Below the pieces are notes generated by a model, which did not search any database, was not told the DNA's origin, and saw only the letters and a program-made list of their open reading frames with translations. Of a DNA stretch of 64,000 bases, positions 31,548 through 41,015 are shown in pieces. Positions within the stretch are counted from its first letter, which is position 1; every line of letters begins with the position of its first letter. This DNA comes from Puccinia triticina (lineage: Eukaryota; Basidiomycota; Pucciniomycetes; Pucciniales; Pucciniaceae): the NCBI RefSeq assembly GCF_026914185.1, contig NC_070567.1:5172001-5236000 (forward strand), written 5' to 3'. The position numbers and the translations under genes were made by a program.

Positions 31548-31563
31548 ATTTTGACCACCACAC

Positions 31564-31647
31564 TGTTGGAGCTAGAAACCCTAGGCTCATCGCCCGTCCC
31601 CCAAGCCCCTGAGACGTTCCAGTGAAGGACTTGTCCGAGTCCTTACA
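31564..31647 (+). repeat. 5' LTR of element B, second part
   Basis: Matches the end of the 3' LTR, from GTTGGAGCTAGAAACCC to the terminal hairpin AAGGACT...AGTCCTT and the final ACA. Confidence 0.85.
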
Positions 31648-32179
31648 CTTTTTTTTCTACTCCAAACCAAAGCAACGACATTCGCCCGTCCCGTCCCGCC
31701 CCGCTCATCCCGTCCCGCCCCGCTCATCCCGTCCCGCCCGCCCCGTCCCACCCAATCCTGCCCGCCTCGCAAACTCCCTGAGTTTACCACTGGATCAACC
31801 CTGGGCGCCGTTCTATGACAACAAGACAGTCGAATACCGAGCCCCTTGTACCATTCTCAGACCCCGAAGCCGTTATCCGTGCTGCTAACAACAAACGCCG
31901 CAGACAAACACAATTTGACGCCCTCCTGCGGAACAATCCAACTAATCCGACTTCTATCACCCTCCCACAATGTCTTCCCCCAACAATCAACAACCGGAGG
32001 CTGGAGACGGTCAAAGTGGCTTGGTTATTGAGGAGATGCTGGCAGCCATGTTGGCCCTCCAGAAAACCACCCAGATCTAACTGCAAGCCGCACAGAAACT
32101 GAACAACTCCTGCCTTGATAGGCTGGAAGCAACTGCAACCACCTCAAACATCAAATCCAAAACGTCTCCCTCAGCAGCT
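31648..32179 (+). other. Element B leader
   Basis: Pyrimidine-rich leader with CCCGTCCCGCC-type repeats (31690-31760), then sequence that codes for the N-terminal part of Gag in shifting frames, for example ATG at 31815 (MTTRQSNTEPLVPFSDPE). No standard tRNA primer-binding site was recognised after the LTR. Confidence 0.4.
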
Positions 32180-32599
32180 TTGGATGAACCCAAATCCGAC
32201 CGCATCGACTTGCGCCGTTTCAAATCGCATGGACCCAAGTTCCGCGGTCCGTTCCAAGCCGTGGAACCCTTTTTGAACTGGATCCGCGGGGTCCAGATCC
32301 ACTTCACCACACGAGCCATAACCAACGACAATGACAAACTGCACGTCATCAGCGGCCTCCTCGAGGAGACTAATCTTCTTGCCTTTTACGCCACCAAGGT
32401 CAACAACTACATGGGTAAACCTTGGTCTGACTTCAAGACCAGACTTTTCGAATATGCCCTCCCGCAGTCTTGGAGAAGTGATCTCAAGGAGAAGATCCAA
32501 CATATTGCAATGTCGGAAACCGAGTCTTTCGCCACCTACAGCACCCGGGCCCGTACGCTACAGAGTATGTTCAATTTCGATAAAAAGAGCGCTATCTGA
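32180..32599 (+). pseudogene. Gag capsid domain, element B
   Basis: A classical LTR-retrotransposon capsid: FRGPFQAVEPFLNWIRGVQ, then VISGLLEETNLLAFYATKVNNY, PWSDFKTRLFEYALP and ATYSTRARTLQSMFNFDKK. It closes early at 32597-32599. The protein continues in the +1 frame as ALSDHALAELVVY, so a single-base change in the A5 run at about 32582, or ribosomal slippage there, separates the halves. Confidence 0.8.
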
Positions 32600-33690
32600 C
32601 CATGCCTTGGCAGAGCTGGTGGTCTATTGTATGCCTCCAGACCTCAAGGCAAAGGTCAAGGAGTGGCAACTCCTCGACTCTCCCGACTTCAATTACAGCG
32701 CTTTTGAGCAGCGCTGCAGCTTATTCTATGAAAACCTCCCACAACACCGTTTCAGCCCTACCAATGCAGCTCTCCCACCCTACGACTGCAACGACCCTGA
32801 TATCATGTGGCGCATCCACACCTACCTCAATTCGGTAGGCAGATGTCACTTCTGTAAGAAGACCTGCGGAAATGCGGCAGGCACCTGTCCGGGTCCTTGC
32901 GATCAGAACCGCGTTATGATCCCCGACTTGTTTGTCACTCCCCCTAAACCTCCCAACTACTCAGCAACCCGGGCTTGGAACAGCCCTCAACCACCACCTA
33001 GACCTCCGTCCTCCGCGCCGGGTCGACCCTTGGGACGGCCAGCGGGGGTAGCGACCTTAACCGACGAAGCTAACGAGTGCCCTGCCCTGTCTGCAAGTGC
33101 TATTGCGCTGTACTCTGAGGTTGATGGAGCTGTTCAATTGAATGCGCTTGCGGGCCTCACCCTTGACGAAATCGTGGAAAACGAGTGTCACCCCTTGTCC
33201 GACGCTGACTTCATTAACGACACCACTGAGAACCCCGTCTACTATGAGGATTGTGGCCTCGCAACAGCCACTGTTTCTGGAGAAGATCACGCGGACCCCG
33301 CCTTCAATGAAGATTGTCTTGGACATTTATTAGTGGACAAGACCAAGTGGGTTCCCCCCTCTCTTTCTCCCGCCCGCCCACTTCACCAATTTCACAATGG
33401 ACGTTGCTTACGTGGTTGTGTCCGCAATATAGGACATCAACTTAGCGCTTTCTTATGCAAATCTCACACCTCACCACACCAGTTACACACTCGTCTCCCT
33501 ATTGCGGTTGCCATTCCGATGCACTCATCAACACCTATGTTCCTTCTCTGCTCAACCAGTCCTCGCCGTCCGTCTTCCCCGGCACCTTGTCTACCTTGGC
33601 AACCTCAGACGCCCAGGACTACTACCACAAGACCGGATTCGGTATCAACAACTCAATCTGTGCAACGGAAGCGCCCCGCCCCGCCTTGTA
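32588..33690 (+). CDS. Gag C-terminal part with Cys-rich zinc module, element B
   Basis: It follows the capsid in another frame: ALAELVVYCMPPDLKAKVKEW, then DIMWRIHTYLNSVGRCHFCKK and CGNAAGTCPGPCDQ. The spacing C-x2-C...C-x5-C-x3-C is unlike the CCHC knuckle and recurs in element A. A Pro-rich linker, an acidic region (33100-33330), HNGRCLRGC and IPMHSSTPMFLLC follow. The open frame continues to 33788 through a polypyrimidine stretch that is probably not protein. No protease or RT follows before the polypurine tract. Confidence 0.7.
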
Positions 33691-33798
33691 GCAGTCTGCA
33701 ATCACCTTTCCCTATGACCCCCCTTTCTTGTTCATTTATTGGTCCCTTCCTTTTTTTTCTTCCTTTCCTTCTTCCTCTCCTTTTATAGGAGGGGAGAC

Positions 33799-34123
33799 TG
33801 TAAAGCCCGCGCTCCGCACAGACTTCACAAAGGTATCACGACCCCTGTCACGGGTTCATCTTCCGCCCTACACGTAGTCCCTCCTCCCCTTACCTAGCTT
33901 GGCAGAGAATCATCGGACAACCTCTCTGTTGACGCTAGGTAAGAGTTTTGCTTTTCTTTCTTCATCCAGTTGTAGATAGAAACTAATGAGAGAATCATTG
34001 GACGACCTCTCTGTCGACGCTAGAAATACATCATCCAACCGTTGGAGCTAGAAACCCTAGGCTCAGCGCCCGTCCCCCGAGCCCCTGAGACATTCCAGTG
34101 AAGGACTCATCCAAGTCCTTACA
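33799..34123 (+). repeat. 3' LTR of element B (325 bp)
   Basis: TGTAAAGCCCGC to CCTTACA, after the polypurine tract AGGAGGGGAGAC. Stem-loop 33894-33938 (CTAGC with GCTAG, TTGGCAGAGA with TCTCTGTTGA including G-U pairs) abuts GTAAG at 33939. A second core copy lies at 33989-34023, and a terminal hairpin at 34101-34120 precedes ACA. Confidence 0.9.
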
Positions 34124-34650
34124 GTTTTGGCTCAATTATAGATGATACCTGCCTTTTTTTAGGGAAATATTCCAATTCAGCCGGGCATTTCAAATAATTC
34201 TCACCGGTGTGTACATGTTGTTGATCTGGAAGAGGCCCAGCCTGTAATTTTTAACAACCTTTTATGCGCACACATGAGGGAAAAATTAGCAAAGTGAAAA
34301 CAACAAAAACCTTCATTAGCATGTGAATAATATGAATTGAACCCCAAGAAATCATCCCCATCAACAAACAGTTCAAATTGAGTTATGATTTGATTGTGGC
34401 AATTGTGTTTTAGTGGTTTCAACTGTGTTCTGATTGATTTACAGTTGACTTCTGCATGAATTCTTGATGATTGATGGATGAATACAAGATCAGTTTCAGA
34501 ACAGCTGTGGATGAGTTCAAGCATTGTTCATTATTTCTTACACTAACTTTACCAAAAGCATCCAGTGCAGTTCTGGAAAAAGGGTATGGTATGGCACTCT
34601 CTGGAGAGTGCGTCAAAATCACCCCTGGTGACGCAACGTAACGTAACTGG
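34124..34650. other. Unassigned interior of the TIR element, right side
   Basis: AT-rich sequence with no credible gene, ending in the inverted copy of GACGCACTCTCC and the right tip GTAACGTAACT. Confidence 0.4.
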
Positions 34651-34822
34651 GATATGATCCAGAAGACTTTAGATGTGAAAATCAACAAGCATGTCTCCAT
34701 ATTTAATAATACATGTTATTATCTGAGTCTGCATGACTTGATTGGACATGTGGGTCAACTGACATCCTTCTGCTTGATTTTGCAATTGACTGACAAATTA
34801 TCTCCTCTGACATTTTATTTCC

Positions 34823-37747
34823 CAGGAATTGGCAAATCCCATTGTTCACCCACATATGCAATTCTACCCACATGACACCAAAGGGAATAACATCAGGGCT
34901 CTGTACCAAAGTGAAAAGTGGCGTGAAAGTCTTAACCGAGAACACCGCGTCCAAATGGCACCTTACAATGGCAAACACTACTATATATTTGAGCCAATAA
35001 CTTTGATGGATCACCCAGATAGTCGCATTGTGGTGCCAATATTTTTCTACCAGTATCAAGATGAAATATGGGGCAAGTGTTTTCGTGCCAAATTTTCCAG
35101 ACCAAATCAGTCTGGTAACATGATATTCTACATACGGGCAAATATTGGATATAACGACCAAGATTTGCTTGATATTCCTGTCAGGAAGTTCAACAAGTTA
35201 TACTCAGAAATCCGCCATCAAGATGGATCATTGCTTATGTCAAAGTGTGATAATTTGCTATATGGTAAGCAGTTAATGAAACTCTTCACATGATAGTATC
35301 ACCCCTACTTTTTGTCTTGTTTTGACAAGTATCACCCCACCTTTTTGTGTTGTTTTGACAGAACATGGCGCCCCAATTGGGGCCGACCCTATTTGCATAC
35401 CCAATCCCTGGAGAGAGAGGGCACGTAAAAAGATCATTCGACATGTCCCCATTACCCTCTACTCTCTTTTTTTTTGTATCTATTTTTTGAGAGGGGTTTC
35501 TTTTTTTTTCTTAAAAGACACTTCAGGTAACCAGTCTCAGAGATGGAACAAACATATTTCTTACTATTTCACATTGGGAGGACTGCCGCCTGAAATGACC
35601 AACATGGAATACAATTGTCATTTTATTGCAACCTCCAATGTTGCTTCAGCTTTGGAGATTGGTGAGCCCATTGTTTCAGAGATCAAGTGAGTGAACAACA
35701 CATAATGTATAGTTCCTTTCATTGTCTCTGACATTGTATAATATCCACACAGACATTTGGCAACTCAAGGTAGCATAGCATTTGATGCAGGTCTGAAACA
35801 CGAAGTATTGTATATGGTGGTCCCACTTGCTTTCCTTGCGGACTCACCTATGTCTGCAGAAATTACAAGCACATTCAACCCAGGTCAAGCCAATAACCCT
35901 TGCAGGATGTGTCATCTCAGTACTCAATCAAAAGAACACCGGTGCAGTTTGGAATTCCTCCTTGCCTTTTTTGGCCTACCAGCTTTACCCATTGCTAGAA
36001 AGTGGCATGAAACCAAGAGTTGATCTCATGAACTTTGGGAGCTATACTATACAAAATCCAAGAATCAATTCAAGTTGAAAACTGCAGAGTATGGATTGAA
36101 GGACCAAATAACACACAGGTTGATGGAATTGCATACTCAGAAGGTCCATGAACGGGTCAGAATTGCCCAACTTGCAGAACACTCCAACCAAGAATATTCA
36201 ACTCTTATTTGGAACTAGCATCATTTGATGGATGTAATGACACCCCAGTGGAGATAATACATGTAGTACTCCTAGGATGTGTCAAATATCTTATGGCTGA
36301 CCTTATGACAAATAGGATACCCAAGAGCAAATTGAAAGAAGTGGAGGCCCGCTTGCAATCATTCAACACCGATGCCCTCAACTTTCCACAACTTCAGGCA
36401 ACTTACATGATGGCCCACCATTGACCCTTCATTGGTAAAGATTTCCAAATCATCTTGCAGGTTGCAGCATTTGTGTTGTTTCCTTACATGACCGAAGACA
36501 TGAAGAATTTTTGGTACTCAATGTGCTTTATGTCAAGTATGGTTTTTCAGACAGTCATTCCTGACATGGAAACCTATATCGAACAACTGGAAGGGGTTAT
36601 ACGGGAGTCCATGTATCACATATCAAAAATGTCTGGCAGGTGGTCAAATAAACCCAAGATCCACATGCTGTTACACCTACCTCAATCAATTAGACGATTT
36701 GGGCCCCCAATCCTATTTTCCACTGAGAAATTTGAAAGTTATAACGGAATAGTCCGCACTGCATCAATCCATTCCAACAGACAAGCACCAAGTCACGATT
36801 TAGCCCTGACTTTCAGCAACTATCACATTGAGAGGCTATTATACTCTGGCGCCTACCTTCATGATTCCAAGACAGGGGAATACTTTCAAGCCAAACCTAA
36901 TGTTACCAACATATTTAAATCAAATGTCATGATCCAAAAATTATTTGGGTACAACTCCACCTTAGTCAACACCATGAAATCATACCCCTGCTTACACTCA
37001 AATAAACCAAATATCCCAGAGGCAGAACTTGAACTACTGCAAGACTCAACCCAAACAGCAGTGTTAGACAAGTATCTACTATCCATCTGAATGCCAAGGA
37101 AACAATTCACAAGGGGATGTTTTATTTGGTATGCTAACCACAGGAAAATTTTAATTATGCTATCATACAAAAATGCACTGACAACCTAATTTTGTGTGAA
37201 TAGGAGCAAGGGGGTCCAAATCAAGTTGAAGTTATTGCATGTGTCCAATAGTTGTGGGAGGTCACCCCAGGGAATCACTATTATGTGAGACGTGTGGAAT
37301 GTCAGAGAGGACACATCAATTGTCATACCTGAATGCCTACACTGCAGAAGAGGTCCAGCTATGCTATTGTACCTGTCCCAGTAAGTAAATTATACATAAA
37401 CCTCAAACATTATGTCACCAGGAAAATTGACAGCAAAATCATTTGATCAGTGGATTAAGTGTTGCCTCAACATACAGCATAATTGCATTGAAGGAGGGTG
37501 TGCTGCAGTGGAGGCAGCTGTGCCAGTGAACAAGCGACAAGACGGCACATCTGTCTGTTATCACATCCAACACACTAATCACAATAGTTATCTGTTGAAT
37601 GCATTTGCACATCACGAGGCTCAACGCCACCGCCAGCTATCAGGATTGCGGCACATGGTTGTTACTGGATCACAGATGATGCAAGCATTGACCGAGGGAC
37701 TTCAGAAGTGGCAAGGAGAAAATGATGGTGATGACGTCAGTGATTAG
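34823..37747 (+). pseudogene. CACTA/Plavaka-like transposase, decayed
   Basis: Successive segments resemble the large transposases of basidiomycete CMC (Plavaka-type) elements: ANPIVHPHMQFYPHDTKG with IVVPIFFYQYQDEIWGKC (34829-35264); an intron from GTAAGC at 35265 to ACAG near 35361; LPPEMTNMEYNCHFI (35580-35640); an intron 35688-35753; HEVLYMVVPLAFLADSPMSAEI with NNPCRMCHL (35790-35930); a frameshift near 35940; DTPVEIIHVVLLGCVKY (36240-36290); a TGA in frame at 36421; then NKPKIHMLLHLPQSIRRFGPP and FESYNGIVRTASIHSNRQAPS (36645-36800); and a C-terminal Cys/His region (37412-37747). The stop and frameshifts make it a pseudogene. I could not find its TIRs. Confidence 0.7.
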
Positions 37748-38203
37748 ATGTGAATCCAAGCAATTAGATGTGAATCCAAGCTGGTAGTTATTGTTATTGT
37801 GTGTGAAATCAGCAAATTATGAAAAAAAATCTTTGGTACTTGTGTAAATGTTTTACTGTTTTTATTTCTCTTACCCTACCCCTGTGGAGGCTGTTTGGCC
37901 TTATATTTTACCTTACAATTTTACCTTACACCTGTGTATATTTTAAAGCATGTTCAACTTGTCACCAGATTATACTGCATGATGGTGTTGAATTGACTCA
38001 GAGTTACTCTTCAGACTTAAGTTGGCAGAGATATGATAAGCAAAATTTATCATATCTATTTTTAAGGAAGCACCCAAGAAATCATATAAAATTATCTGGA
38101 GAATAAGATAAAGAATGCAGCAGCATACAACACAAAGTTTTCTGACCAGTAGCAGAAAATAAAATTCAGGACAAGCCTGGAAAAGATAGGTGGAAGTGTA
38201 AGA
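37748..38203. other. Gene-free stretch
   Basis: AT-rich sequence after the transposase remnant. It includes TTTTACCTTACA direct repeats near 37905-37930. No gene or clear element end was seen. Confidence 0.4.
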
Positions 38204-38770
38204 TACACCACCGGGCCTGTTTCTGACATCCCAGACCGTTGCTGCAACGGTCTGGTTCAGCAGACATGTTCCCAACGGGCCTGCATCGTCTATGTCAAGC
38301 GACCCGTCGAGCATGCGGAGGTCTGACCGCTGCAACAACGGATGGAAATAATCCGTTGTGCAGACGAGTTTTCAACGCAAAGACAATGTTTGGTGTCTTG
38401 ATGAAGACTCTGACCCCAGGAATCGAACCCAGGACCTTCATGGGGACCTACATATGTCGCAATTCCGGTTGCTCACTTCAACCGATTGTGCATGGTGTTT
38501 GCTAATTGCACCATGCCCTGTGCCCCCCCTGCGGGTACCGGCGAACCACTATGCCTCAGTCCTGAGTTGTGTCCCCTTTTTGCGCGCTCAGATTCCCCGC
38601 CCGACCGATTGCAAACCGCGGTCCCACCAATAAACCAACGGTCTGGTGGGCCCAACGTTTATCAGAATGACATGAGTGCCATGTTTTAACGGAAGCCGCT
38701 GCAGGCGGCCCCTCCGAAGCCAAATCAGTGGGAGAACATTGTCCCATCGGTGAATTGCGCCCGTGGTGTA
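38204..38770 (+). mobile_element. Small TIR element (MITE-like), copy 1
   Basis: Bounded by TACACCACCGGG and CCCGTGGTGTA, so CACCACSGG termini next to TA. It is about 90 percent alike, by eye, to 39517-40100 in opposite orientation. On the minus strand it carries a tRNA-like B box (GGGTTCGATTCC, 38419-38430). No coding capacity. Confidence 0.7.
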
Positions 38771-39516
38771 AGCAAGAAAAAAAACATCGCCAATGGAGGA
38801 TGAACAGGGGAGGGGGGGGGAGCAAGGCATGTGCAGAACAAGGGATTTCCAGGACAGGATTGGGAATGTTAATCCTGGTGCAGTCTCTTCATGGCTTCGT
38901 GGACCCCGCCCTTGAGCAAGACTGCCGGGCCATAGCAGATCCCCAGTTTGCAGAGCCTTCGGATCGAGGTGGTCTTGAAGATTGACCAGTGGTAGAGGGA
39001 GTGCCTCTCAATCGCCGCATGAGTGTGGGAGTCGCCGGGCTGGATGTGGCAGAGGTCGAGATAGGCCTCCATTGTGAGGTCACCATCAGAGGGGGGGGAA
39101 CTGGAGCTTGACTTTGCGCGCTTCGGGTTTGGCGGGGTTGAAGAGCCTGATGACTGAAGTTGGTCGACAAGTAAAGACGGCAACGGCTTGCAATCTTTGG
39201 CCTCGGCACGTGACGGGTTGAACATGTCCGGGCAGAGTGCCTGAAGCCTCTCGATGGTAGACTTGCGCTTCCGAGGTACCAGGCGCCACGGGGGAGGGGG
39301 TCTGTCATCGTCGCCTGAGAGTCCGTCATTGTCGCCTGGGAGAGGGGCCGGAGCCTCATTGCGGCGAGGCTGCAATTGGGCCTGAGCCGGGTGGTGCGAG
39401 CCATCAGTGCATGGCCCAAATGGTTATCAATATCAGGGCCAAGATGGGAGGGAGTTAACTTACGTTTTGGGAGATACCACTCTGGTTTTCTCCTCCTCCG
39501 TCGTCGTGGTGTGAGC
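38771..39516. other. Unique segment between two inverted MITE copies
   Basis: About 745 bp flanked by two opposed copies of the same TIR element. It contains the minus-strand ORF 38869-39375 and part of an untranslated flank. Confidence 0.6.
38869..39375 (-). CDS. Hypothetical protein, 168 aa, with SAM-like C-terminus
   Basis: The N-terminal 110 residues are disordered, with a basic PKRAKSSSSS stretch. The last 55 residues look folded: MEAYLDLCHIQPGD, then HSLYHWSIFKTTSIRRLCKLGI and CYGPAVLLKGGV. The pattern HWSIF...L.KLG...G.A..L.KGV is reminiscent of small SAM-like domains in basidiomycete proteins of unknown function; this is recall and not a search. It may be a captured exon. There is no clear promoter. 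The start at 39375 is the first ATG of the frame. Confidence 0.45.
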   Translation of the reverse strand: MQPRRNEAPAPLPGDNDGLSGDDDRPPPPWRLVPRKRKSTIERLQALCPDMFNPSRAEAKDCKPLPSLLVDQLQSSGSSTPPNPKRAKSSSSSPPSDGDLTMEAYLDLCHIQPGDSHTHAAIERHSLYHWSIFKTTSIRRLCKLGICYGPAVLLKGGVHEAMKRLHQD

Positions 39517-40100
39517 TACACCACGGGTGCAATTCACCGATGGGACAATGTTCTCCCACCGGTTTGCCTTCGGAGGGGCCGCCTGCAGCGGTTTCCGTTA
39601 AAACATGGCACTCATGTCATTCTGATGAACGTTGGGCCCACCAGACCGTTGGTTTATTGGTGGGACCACGGTTTGCAATTGGTCGGGCGGGGCGTCTGAG
39701 CGTGCAAAAGGGGGTGCCACACCTCGGGACCAAGGCATGGTGGTTCGCTGGTCCCCGCAGGGCAATCTGTGATCACGAGGGCACAGGGCATGGTGCAATC
39801 AGCAAGCAACATGGGCAATTGGTTGGAGTGCACACCCGGAATTGCAACCTATGTAGGTCCCCAGGAAGGTCCTGGGTTTGATTCCTGGGGTCAGAGTCTT
39901 CATCAAGACACCAAACGTTGTCTTTGCGTTGAAAACTCGTCTGCACAACGGATTATTTCCATCCGTTGTTGCAGCGGTCAGACCTCCGCATGCTTGACGG
40001 GTCGCTTGACATAGACAATGCAGGCCCGTTGGGAACATGTCTGCTGAACCAGACTGTTGCAACAACGGTCTGGGATGTCAGAAACAGGCCCGGTGGTGTA
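39517..40100 (-). mobile_element. Small TIR element (MITE-like), copy 2, inverted
   Basis: TACACCACGGGTGC to GGCCCGGTGGTGTA. The mirror of copy 1 with scattered changes. It contains A-box-like TGGGCAATTGG (39812-39822) and B-box-like GGGTTTGATTCC (39874-39885) on the plus strand, so a tRNA-derived piece may lie inside. Confidence 0.7.
39812..39885 (+). promoter_or_regulatory. tRNA-like pol III A and B boxes in MITE copy 2
   Basis: TGGGCAATTGG followed 62 bp later by GGGTTTGATTCC. The B box in copy 1 (GGGTTCGATTCC) fits the tRNA T-loop consensus exactly. The T-stem CCTGG/CCTGGG is present, but no full cloverleaf can be drawn, so this is more SINE-like than a tRNA gene. Confidence 0.35.
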
Positions 40101-41015
40101 GGTTCCCGGTTTTCCATAACGTGCAAGGTGGGTCGGAGGCAAGCTGGGAGGGCGAGTTTGCGATGCGGAGACGAATCGCAATGGGGGAGATATCCATGTT
40201 GGATGCTTGACTTGAGTTCATATCCTGCTGGCGATGATCGATTTTTGAACGAATATTTCTGGCGATGTTTGAATTCTGTTCGATTGTCGGTGGCTGAGGA
40301 TGATAGTCGAAGTGGAATCAAAATGGCCTCGAAAGCGGTTCGGAGGGCAATCAAATGAGTTTCGAATGGCAGTTGAATAAGGTTTTCACCGGAGTTTCTC
40401 CGGCAAATCCGGCGGATATCCCGGATATTTGCCGGATTGAGTTTCCACTCGATTATTCCTCGAATTATTTCCCAAAAATTGGGAAAAAAATCGAGGAGTA
40501 TTCGAAATCCCAACAAGTGGGGCCACTTAGAATTTCTTTCGATAATTTTCCGTCACTTCGAACGGCGTTCGGAAAAGACGCAACGAAGTGCGTCCGTGGT
40601 GTATAAGGTCCTTTCGGAGACGCAGGCTTAGTTACTCGGGTCACCCTGCGATACTATGAAGAAGACCCTACATAGCACGTCCTGACAAATTTCAAGTGTG
40701 ACCTAGTATGTAAGCCCGGGACTCCGGAGACCTTTCATGAATCGAAACACCAGAAGACACCATCAGAAACCGGTCAAACGAGCGGGTTCGACCAGCCAGC
40801 TCTGAGGTGTTCTACGCCCTGTTGGATACAGGTCTTGACATGTTGATGAATCTTCATAAATACTTCTCCTTTTGCCTACTCACACCTGATACACGTCCCA
40901 GTTACACTGTAGGGAAAACCTCCGTATATTCCTCGTGAGATCATGGCTGATCACGAGCGCTCCCTCAAGTCAAGTTTGCTTCCGTCACAGCCGCTCACTC
41001 TGGTTCTCAGCTGCT
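40101..41015. other. Intergenic, upstream of the orphan gene
   Basis: No gene is seen. 40380-40500 holds short inverted repeats around GGCAAATCCGG and TATTTGCCGG, and 40590-40603 has CCGTGGTGTA like the MITE termini, so another element end may be here. The orphan gene's promoter lies in 40840-41010. Confidence 0.4.

Larger units (their letters stand above)
29638..31563. mobile_element. Insert in the 5' LTR of element B, containing a LINE fragment
   Basis: Sequence absent from the 3' LTR copy. The outer part (29638-30415 and 31471-31563) has GC-rich then A-rich, TTGAGG-rich sequence without a convincing gene. The 120-codon ORF at 29763 is low complexity. A LINE 3' fragment is nested at 30416-31470. 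Ends and family of the outer insert are not clear; GTT may be duplicated at its edges. Confidence 0.55.
29389..34123 (+). mobile_element. Gag-only LTR retrotransposon B (with nested inserts)
   Basis: Two LTRs start TGTAAAGCCCGCGCTCCGC and end AGTCCTTACA: 29389-29637 plus 31564-31647 (5', split) and 33799-34123 (3'). The internal region encodes Gag only, with no protease, RT, RNase H or integrase, the TR-GAG type of non-autonomous element. The 5' LTR is cut by a 1.93-kb insert. The LTRs differ at several positions, so the insertion is not very recent. No clean 5-bp duplication is visible (TTTTT left, GTTTT right). Confidence 0.85.
28758..34648. mobile_element. TIR element of unknown family, host of LTR element B
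   Basis: The left end AGTTACGTTAC (28758) and the right end GTAACGTAACT (34648) are inverted. Both are followed inward by CACCAGGGG and GACGCACTCTCCAGAGAGTGC-like sequence (28790-28835; 34590-34630). GGGAT flanks both sides. After removing LTR element B only about 1.2 kb remains, with no recognisable gene. The left end could instead be at 28440. Confidence 0.45.

Noticed and set aside
38400..38440. A complete tRNA gene around the GGGTTCGATTCC box
   Set aside because: No acceptor or anticodon stem can be paired with the right spacing; only the B box and T-arm fit.
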